Below, piece by piece: positions 56,630 through 64,000 of a DNA stretch of 64,000 nucleotides. How positions within the stretch are numbered: position 1 is the first letter of the stretch; every line of letters begins with the position of its first letter. The stretch comes from Hymenoscyphus infarciens (taxonomy: Eukaryota; Ascomycota; Leotiomycetes; Helotiales; Helotiaceae), in assembly GCA_001414345.1 (NCBI GenBank), contig LLCB01000131.1, forward strand, positions 82,699 through 146,698, given 5' to 3'. The notes beneath the pieces are model-generated. The model worked only from the letters and a program-made list of their open reading frames with translations, was not told the DNA's origin and made no database searches. Both the position numbers and the translations under genes were made by a program.

Positions 56630-58495
56630 ATGGATACTCTCATCTTCCCTTCCCCAGTCGACGTCCTCCACCATACCTCGCCAGTCCCCGAAAGGGTCAA
56701 CGACTCGACCACAAAACGCACACGTCTCTCATCCATCTCATCAACTCGCGACTCTTCTATCAATTGGGGAAGAAGTCATCACCACGGCTCATGGATTCAT
56801 TCTCTCGGTTGCTTGGGGGTGATGCTCCTTTCACCACTCCTGGTGATCTTCTACTTCATCACCCTCACCTCATTCCAAGGATCCCTCTCATTATCCACCA
56901 AACTCGTCCTTGAAATCGGACCCCACTCGTTCTTCAGTCTCTATTTTCCTCAATCCTCTCTCAAGGCTTCGATCGGTTATGTGGCATGGCTACTTTTCCA
57001 AGCGTCGCTATACCTGGGATTACCTGGTCGACTCAGTACTGGCCAACTCACCCCAGCCGGGAATTTACTAAAGTATAAAACGAATGGACTTTCGGCTTGG
57101 GTTGTTACCCATGTTCTATTCTTCGGCCTATCCTGGTATGGGGTTTTGGATCCAGCGGTCTTGGCAAGGAATTGGGAGGGCTTGTTGGTTGCTGCCAATG
57201 TGTGGGGGTTTCTGTTGACGGGTATTGCTTTTCTGAAGGCAAATTTGAGCCCTACTCATGAGCGGGATAGGAAGTTTAGTGGTAAGTTGGGATGGTTTGA
57301 GCGATGAAAAGAAAACGCGCGATAACGGGTGAGGGCGTGCAGGGAATTCAAGCTAACTTGAGAATTAGGTTCTATGCTTTACGACATGTACATGGGAATT
57401 GAGTTGAACCCGAGATTTGGCGACTTTTTCGATTTCAAACTCTTTACCAATGGGAGGCCTGGAATTGTTGCTTGGACTCTCATGTAAGTTTCTGACTTTT
57501 TCGTTGTTTGGGAGACATCCCTATATCAGTATTACACCACAAATCTCATACCCTCCGGGTATCTTGTTTTTCTCGGATCTCAATGCTCCTGAAGCCGTGG
57601 CGTTTTCCAAAATGGATCGAAAATGATACGTCACGTGTTTCCTCCTCCTTTTCACATCTGCAGATATTCGTTCGATTCAGAACCTGGCTTTTGAACAACT
57701 CAGTCTCAAACTCCCAAGATCTCACGTTCCAGAAGCTTTCTGTATTTCACTACAGTCCCGATTTCCATTTCCAAAGAGATTTGAGGAAATTGAAACAATT
57801 ACTAACTCACAAGCAGCGATTTCTCCTTCATCGCCCACCAATACCAAACCCACGGTCTCATCACAAACTCTATCCTCATCTCCACCCTCCTCCACACCAT
57901 CTACGTCGTCGACTTCTTCATCAATGAAGACTGGTACCTCCGCACCATCGACATCTGCCACGACCACTTCGGCTTCTACCTCGCCTGGGGTTCCTCCGTC
58001 TGGCTCCCCTTCATGTACACCCTGCAAATGCAATATCTCTCCCGGAACCCTCATTCTCTCTCTTCACCTTTCGCTGTTTTTATCACGCTTCTTGGGCTTT
58101 CGGGTTATGTACTTTTTCGGTCGGTAAACCATCAAAAGGATCTTGCCCGTAGCACCAAAGGAAATTGCAAGATCTGGGGTAAACCAGCAAAAATCTTGAA
58201 AGTGAAGTACAAGACTGGAGATGGGCAGACCCACGAGAGTTTACTGCTTGTTAGTGGGTTCTGGGGGTGGGCTAGGCATGTGAATTATGCGGGGGATTTG
58301 GTGCTCAGTTTTGCTATGTGTGCTGCTGCTTCTGCGGGTGGGGATCTGTTGCCCTGGACGTATTTTGTTTTTATGGCGGTTTTGCTAGTGCATCGGTGTT
58401 GGAGGGATGAGGAGAGGTGTAAGGTTAAGTATGGGCGTGGGTGGGGGGAGTACTGTCGAACAGTGAAGTGGGTTATATTTCCGGGGGTTTATTAG
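56630..58495 (+). CDS. DHCR7-like sterol reductase (ERG4/ERG24 family)
   Basis: Three exons, 56630-57281, 57369-57483 and 57814-58495 (482 residues). The start ATG has the context TTCACAATGGAT. Intron 2 is long (330 bp) with an ACTAAC branch just before its CACAAG acceptor. It is a multi-pass ER membrane protein that reduces a sterol double bond with NADPH. Family marks in order: [75 protein letters not shown], the NHQKDLAR segment, the [19 protein letters not shown] block, then [17 protein letters not shown]. The residues VSGFWG-ARH-NY-GD and ICHDHFG resemble 7-dehydrocholesterol reductase (delta-7) more than ERG24 (delta-14) or ERG4 (delta-24(28)). Assignment to DHCR7 within the family is from remembered motifs and is less sure than the family. 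Confidence 0.85.
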
Positions 58496-59995
58496 GGGTG
58501 AGTTGGAGAGGTGATGGGTGTTTGTGGAATGAGGTTGTGATGGAGGACTTGGTCTTGGGTTACGTTAAAGAACTTGGTCTTGGAGTTTTGAGTGGGTGGT
58601 CGGGCATGCTTTTTTCTTTTCCTCTTCTACTCCTAGATGTTACATGGATGGAGTGGGAGGTTTCAAATTATAAAATGGGGGTATGATGGTTAAATAGATT
58701 GGCAATGACTTGAACGGTTAACATTTGGGAATTTCACTTGTTTTTACCTTCTTCCTCTCTCTTTCTTTTTCTTTGATAGGATGATGGATGTGTGAAGCTT
58801 GGATGGGTGAAGCCGGCCATATTTGCTATTGATGTGGTAAGAGGGAAAGTTCCGTATGCCAAATTGAGTCTCGACCGAGGTCTAAACAATTGAGACCCAG
58901 GGCAATTTTACTGACGAAAGAGTTACTTCTTTACAATGTGCTTTCGGATTGTGGGGGGTATTGAGCATGGATTCGAGGCTATGATTGAGGGGGCTTACTT
59001 TTTGAGTGATATTCTGAAGTAAAGTAACTGGCTTTTGTGTTGTAAGAGAGTTCACTTGGAGCTTGAATTAAATTCGGTACTAGACTCCTCCTTTGAGTCC
59101 ACCCACTGCTGTTGAAATTGTAGGGAACAAAGTACGAATAATCGGGATATTTAGGTTTTTTAATTTGTTTGAGAAGGCTTGGAGTTGTCTAGGAGTTTTC
59201 TATGGAGGGGGTGGACGTAGGATTTTTACCTGTATCTCGTTACTTGTGAAATTGTTCTCTTTGCTAGGAAGTTGTCAAGGAAGCTATTTAGATATCTTAT
59301 GGGTTTCTTGGAGAGTTGCTATTGAGGACTTCGCGGAGTTTGAGAAGGGATGTCGCGATGATTTGTAAACTGCTGTTAGGTATTTGAAGGGAGTCCGAAT
59401 TAGAAATCAAGTATTAAACTGAATACTGAATAGTATTAGTTGGTGGGTTGGGAGTAGGAGGTCTGTTTGTTGAATGAACGAATGGTTCTAATTTCCTTTA
59501 TTAGTTGTATTGTTCTCTGAAATTCGTTACCTGTAGTGCATGTATTCGTAGCGAACAGGTTAATCGTAAAGAAGTCGGCCAAAGAGAAAAAGAACTAGAT
59601 GGCGATTTTTCAGGTGCCTTTGAAACACTTTCTGCTCCCAAAATTTATTGGTAGAGCTTGTATTCGCACGGATCATTGAATATTGACGAAGGTCCGCTAG
59701 GTAAATATATCGTGGTCAGACCTAGTTGGGAGTTACGTAAATATTAGTGCAGTTGGTAGGTCATCTACGGGTAGCCACCCTCGGTTAACCTGCCCTGAAA
59801 AATTCGTTCTATTAGTAGGTTTCCTAACAATAGCCAACGAAAGAAGTTCTTACTAATTCGAACATCTGTCTAGGAACCGTGTAACCCCAACATCTTCCAC
59901 CGCATCTCTCCAACAATCTGCCAACTTCTTCGCAAACGTGTTCACATAATCAAGCACCACCTTTTCGTGCGCTCGCAACAAACCGTCTCTCGGTC
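58496..59995. other. Intergenic region
   Basis: 1.5 kb, G/T-rich at first (probable 3' UTR of the reductase gene), then balanced. ORFs at 58441-58686 and 59093-59368 lack family features. I see no repeat or RNA gene. Confidence 0.4.
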
Positions 59996-60229
59996 ATGGA
60001 TTCTGGCTCCTTGTCAACGGCAGACTACGCGCGACCCGAGCACGATACAAATCCTCATTTTGCTGCCAGCTCTCCGCACACACTCGACCAATCAGTACAT
60101 CCTCAGATTAGTTCATGGATTGAGGTTGTATCGAAAAGCCGCTTTCTACAACCTTATACTCGCCCCGAACAGTTGGAGTTGTCTGTAAAACAGCTTACAG
60201 CACGATGGTTATTGTATCCTAAGTGTTAA
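59996..60229 (+). CDS. Possible small hypothetical protein or first exon
   Basis: A 77-codon frame starting ATGGATTCTGG reads like real protein: a polar N-terminus (MDSGSLSTADYARPEHDTN), then SWIEVVSKSRFLQPYTRPEQ and LELSVKQLTARW. It stops at 60227. It might be the first exon of a larger gene, since a coding-like run (EEQVECGGIMVRQTNMPAQ) follows at about 60308-60364, but I could not connect them in frame with good splice sites. Function unknown. Confidence 0.3.
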   Translation: MDSGSLSTADYARPEHDTNPHFAASSPHTLDQSVHPQISSWIEVVSKSRFLQPYTRPEQLELSVKQLTARWLLYPKC

Positions 60230-61924
60230 GGAACTTTTCGTTATTTTTTGCATTTAATTTCCATTTTCCCCCTAACTTTTCTGCCGCTGAAAATATTATG
60301 ATGATATGAAGAACAAGTTGAATGTGGAGGAATAATGGTACGACAAACGAATATGCCGGCACAAGTATCCTTACTCTCACCGACCCATTGAAGACAGGAT
60401 CACTAAAACTATGAACACTGAACTCTCTGAAGCCCTTACCGTACATATGACATGCCCCTATCAATTATTAGTGTAATCCTTCAACCAAGTTTTTAAAGAT
60501 TCTTACTTAACCACAAGCCTCTTATGAACACTTAGATCCTGGATCGTATGCACCTTCTATGAAAGTTTCGTTGTTGGTCGGAGCTGCACAGGCGTTATAG
60601 GTAGCGACCAGCCGAACCGCCAGTAAAAGACGCTTCGCACGTCGCGCGGTTAACCAAGATGTTGTATCTTGGTGTGTTTCCGGGTAAGGCGGTAGTGCCG
60701 ATAGTGAGTTGAGAAAGGGAAGGGTGCTAGAGCTGTGAGATGTGATTCTGATCAAAAAGTTGAGCCGCTTCTCGATCTTTGAGTATCCAAGGCGATGTAA
60801 TAAAAGTTGCCTACATCCTTGTTCTTGTAGATGGCATGAAAACCTGTGTCAAGATCTTCAATTCTACCATAGCATGACACCCCCAACAATAAATTGATAT
60901 ATTACTTGATACATTAGAAGGAAGTTTTGATGAAAGTGTTGTTTTGGGAAAGCTGGAGATAGAATTGCATAGAACGAAATAGGATCTGTTAGTGCTTGTC
61001 CTCGCTTATCTTTCTTCGGCTAGCCTGTAGATTTCAAATGCTCCGCCAAGAGATCATGGCATGAGAGAATAAGCTGTTCATGCATTCTTCAAACGAGCCT
61101 AAACTTATTGAGACGAGACAAAAATATGGGGGAAGTGACGTGAATTCAAGCCAGTGCGCTAAAGTGTGGAGGTAGAATGTGCTTTTTTTGACTACATACC
61201 CAAGTACATACATCCATCCCATCTTCCTCTACTGTGTATGATTCAATTCTCATTTCAACAAGCTTTTCTTGAGCAATTTTAGTGCTCCTCCGAACTTTGC
61301 TTCCATGCTAGACCGCCTAAAACTCAATCCGATTGCAATTAATTTGCAGGCTCGTGCCTATGGATGAGAACCCTTCTTTGTCATCAACGACCCAAGTTAA
61401 ATCGAGCAAAGTACTTGTTGCGACAGTCATAGAATCATTTCCCACGGTACACTGTCAGACTGGGCGCTTGAAAGACACGAAAGACGCCTTTAATAGGTTT
61501 TCAGTCTTGCTCTTTAGTCTGTCGAGTCTTTTACTTTTGTTATCTGGCTGATCTAGTCGCGAGGCCTATCCAGTTCTGACTAGAAATGAGCGACATCTAG
61601 GGCCTGGCCGATCGTGATAAGGGCATTCTTGGGAATGAATTTCGATGTGAAACCGTTCCAGTCATGTGACAACAATAGTATGGCTGATTTTTAAGGCGGT
61701 TTTGGCCAATATAGAAAAAAGAAGAGTTTTCTGCCAGGGAGAACTAGAAGAGATTAGCAGTCATCTCCGTAGATTGTTTAAGGTGTACCATTGCAGGGAA
61801 AACACGCGAGAAATAATTAAATTCTAACCGACGACACTCCTAACCCGCCTAAAATCCACCAATCTATATAACGTTTTATAGTTATAGTAGATTCCTATAG
61901 ATATCTGTCATAAAAAAACCTTCG
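60230..61924. other. Intergenic region
   Basis: 1.7 kb without a supported gene. Minus-strand frames at 60219-60464 and 60522-60755 and the plus-strand frame at 61333-61551 have no recognisable domain. No repeats were seen. Confidence 0.35.
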
Positions 61925-62830
61925 CTCTCCTCGGATTACTCAACATCCTTAAACTTCAATTGAAGAAGCCTAATCTTCTTCTTATTCCTGCTCCTCCTGA
62001 CGTTCCTGAGTAAGCCTATCCGCTGTAGCGTAATTCCCGGAAACATCTCTCTCTTTGACGCTGGCGACCGTCCTCGTCGAGACTTATCGCAATCGAATTA
62101 TCAATCTCCTGAAACAATTGCGAGAACGGACGAGCAGATGGGGATGGTGGTGGTGGTGGTGGTGGTAGGGGGGTAGGGTTGATCGCTGGGTTGGTCGGAA
62201 CTTGTGCGGAAGACTTAGTTGTGGAGGAGCCAGAAGCGCTATACTAGTCGCTACTATCTTCATTTTAATTCTGAGGAGGGAGGAAACGCGAACATAGCAT
62301 TTGCCTCGCGAACTGCGTCGGGGCGTCGGACAGAAGACATCTTTGGTGGTGATGGAGCTATTTCAGTTGTATCAGTATCAACATGATAAGAAAGGAAATT
62401 GACTTGCTATAGTATTCACACCGACTCAAATTATCATTGACCTTACAGCTGCAACAAGTTCCGCTAAAGTGGCCATCGAGACGAATACAACGTTTGAATG
62501 CACCTAGGCCATTGGCGCAACATCCGTACTTCGGATCTTGGACGTAGCCACGTTTGTATGCCTCCATTGTCTGAACATTGCGCGTGCTGCTCGTATTGGT
62601 AATCTTCTTTCCAACGTCAATCTCAAGCGAACGAATCTTAGGAAGCTTCTGGAGCAATACGAGGGGAGTCGGAATATTCATGTTGTCAGAGAGAAACGAC
62701 AGATGCTGAAATGTGCACCAGTATAGTTGGGCTGCTGTCTCAAGGTGTGGTGCGGGGATTGTGAAGTCAGGGGTGTGTCAATGGTCCAACCTCCAACTTC
62801 GCCAGCATGGAAATTGAAAGTCCAGAGACC
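61925..62830 (-). pseudogene. Frameshifted gene with a DUF3716-like Cys-rich domain
   Basis: Read leftwards, coding-like pieces follow one another in changing frames. About 62830-62775 gives HAGEVGGWTIDTP. From 62771 to 62361 one open frame gives PDFTIPAPHLETAAQLYW, later LPKIRSLEIDVGKK, and a Cys-rich block (62522-62418: GCCANGLGAFKRC, then GTCCSCK and SRC). The CC/C/C...C-x-C spacing resembles the fungal DUF3716 domain. From about 62385 a shifted frame gives DTDTTEIAPSPPK and SSVRRPDAVREANAMFAFPP. A third frame from about 62270 has TAA and TAG stops, a proline run (near 62150) and RPFSQLFQEIDNS. At least three frameshifts and several TAR stops mean no intact protein. The frame from 62681 (107 codons) is a fragment. 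An annotation pipeline might instead call introns here. Confidence 0.5.
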
Positions 62831-63140
62831 TAAAGTTTATCCCAATGGGTTACGAAGGTAATGCAAAGAGAACTAAACATATTTCTCAAAGTAATAGAAA
62901 GCTCCATTCCCCCCAAACTCGCTTGATTCCTATGCGAGTGACCAAAAAACTCAGCACCAAGCGGTTTGCAAACAAATGATTGGTCCGATAACCAAGGTTG
63001 TTTGATTGGTGGAGTGATAACTCAACCAGCTGAACTGCTGCCTTTGGCCACTACAGGCATGCGCGGCGTCCTCTGAAACACCCTTGTAGAGGCCGGGCGC
63101 TATGATAAGATCCTACCTTTAAAGGGCTAAAAGGTCTGCT
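62831..63140. other. Boundary region before the palindromic array
   Basis: Balanced DNA with no gene. The composition changes abruptly near 63140, where AT-rich tandem repeats begin. Confidence 0.4.
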
Positions 63141-64000
63141 CTTACGTATTCTCTACTAAGTAGATAATTAAAGTAAAAGAATAATAATAGCTAATCTAGT
63201 CTAATTTCTACTTAATAGCTAATTAGAATAAAAGAACTATAATAGCTAGCTTAGAATTATTCTCTACTAAGTAGATAATTAGAATAAAAGAGTAATAGTT
63301 ATAAGTTTAGTCTAATTCTCTACTTAGTAGAGAATTAGACTAAGCTAACTATTATAGCGCTTCTACTCTTATTCTCTACTAAGTAGAGAATTAGCTTATA
63401 TTAGCTACTATAGCTTATTTACTCTTATTCTCTACTAAGTAGAGAATTAGCTTATAATAGCTACTAAACCCTATTACTCTTATTATCTACTTAGTAGAGA
63501 ATTAGACTAAGCTAGGTATTATAGTACTATTACTTCTATTCTCTACTTAGTAGAGAATTAGACTAAACTATTTACTAAAGCGTACTATTCTAATTACTTA
63601 CTTAGTAGAGAATAAAACTAAACTAGCTACTAAAGCTTATTACTCTTATTCTCTACTTAGTAGAGAATTAGACTAAACTATTTACTAAAGTGTATTATTT
63701 CTATTCTCTACTTAGTAGAGAATTAGCTTATAATACCTATTATAGCTCTTCTACTCTTATTCTCTACTTAGTAGAGAATTAGACTAAACTATTTACTAAA
63801 GCGTACTATTCCTATTCTCTACTTAGTAGAGAATTAAACTAAACTATTTATTAGAGCTCTATTACTCTTATTATCTACTTAGTAGAGAATTAGACTAAGC
63901 TAACTATTATAGCTCTATTACTTCTATTCTCTAATTAGTAGAGAATTAGCTTATAATAGCTATAATAGCTCTTCTACTCTTATTCTCTACTTAGTAGAGA
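63140..64000. repeat. Tandem array of ~56-bp units with a palindromic core
   Basis: About 16 units, spaced 55-57 bp, from 63148 to the window edge. Most contain TTCTCTACT-T-AGTAGAGAA, a 19-bp palindrome with a single central base; several early copies have A at the centre. The linkers are related (TTAGACTAAACTA..., TTAGCTTATAATAGC...). Copy 2 (near 63207) and copy 9 (near 63597) are the most degenerate. The array continues past 64000. It is very AT-rich and could be a satellite or subtelomeric/heterochromatic repeat. It is not CRISPR: units have no unique spacers and the genome is eukaryotic. Confidence 0.85.

Noticed and set aside
62358..62681. 107-residue intact Cys-rich gene
   Set aside because: Coding-like sequence extends beyond both ends in the same or shifted frames, so it is a fragment of a larger decayed gene.
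63140..64000. CRISPR array
   Set aside because: The regular 55-57 bp spacing looks array-like, but the linkers are related to each other, there are no unique spacers or cas genes, and the window is fungal.

Overview
The window is nuclear DNA of a filamentous ascomycete (Pezizomycotina). The genes have short GT-AG introns (47 to 330 bp, several with a CTAAC/CTAAT branch site). The protein families are typical: a HET-domain protein, a fungal rhodopsin-domain membrane protein, a berberine-bridge type FAD oxidase and an APH-like phosphotransferase. Gene-rich DNA of balanced composition is broken up by very AT-rich blocks that are almost free of CpA/TpG and full of TAA/TAG, as expected from repeat-induced point mutation (RIP). 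A Leotiomycete-like origin is my guess and is not shown by the sequence. No bacterial features, CRISPR or operons are present.

Layout: 1-1283, Ser/Thr-rich secreted protein running off the left edge (minus). 2027-2986, ankyrin protein. About 3490-13990, the first RIP island; it holds a complete Ty3/Gypsy element (4166-9964, 191-bp LTRs, 5-bp target duplication) and a nested inverted-repeat element (about 11222-11960). 14106-15506, an intact phosphotransferase gene stranded between two RIP islands. About 15945-18250, the second RIP island. 19184-19615, a PIF/Harbinger-type MITE. 19722-22035, HET-domain gene. 23359-25096, FAD oxidase. About 26863-27995, a gene destroyed by TAR stops. 28554-29183, MYND zinc-finger protein (minus). 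31395-32997, rhodopsin-domain protein. 33749-37024, kelch/single-TM protein. About 37640-39955, the third RIP island. 40325-41574, a decayed copy of cytosolic methionyl-tRNA synthetase. 41877-41979, intron-containing tRNA-Thr(AGT). 42557-43085, a Tc1/mariner-type MITE. 45085-52437, THO2 (minus), divergent from 53112-54642, MET2 homoserine O-acetyltransferase. About 55016-55560, the fourth RIP island. 56630-58495, a DHCR7-like sterol reductase. About 61925-62830, a frameshifted Cys-rich pseudogene (minus). About 63140-64000, a tandem array whose ~56-bp unit carries a 19-bp palindrome; it runs off the right edge.

Housekeeping genes (THO2 for mRNP assembly and export, MET2 for methionine synthesis, the tRNA) sit beside accessory genes (HET, oxidase, APH, ankyrin). 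Decayed loci lie next to repeats. The best items for follow-up are the MetRS pseudogene, the RIP-stopped gene near 27 kb, the terminal palindromic satellite, a degenerate LTR-like family shared by three islands, and the DHCR7-like enzyme. Exon borders were derived by hand from splice consensus, reading frame and family knowledge; no search was run.
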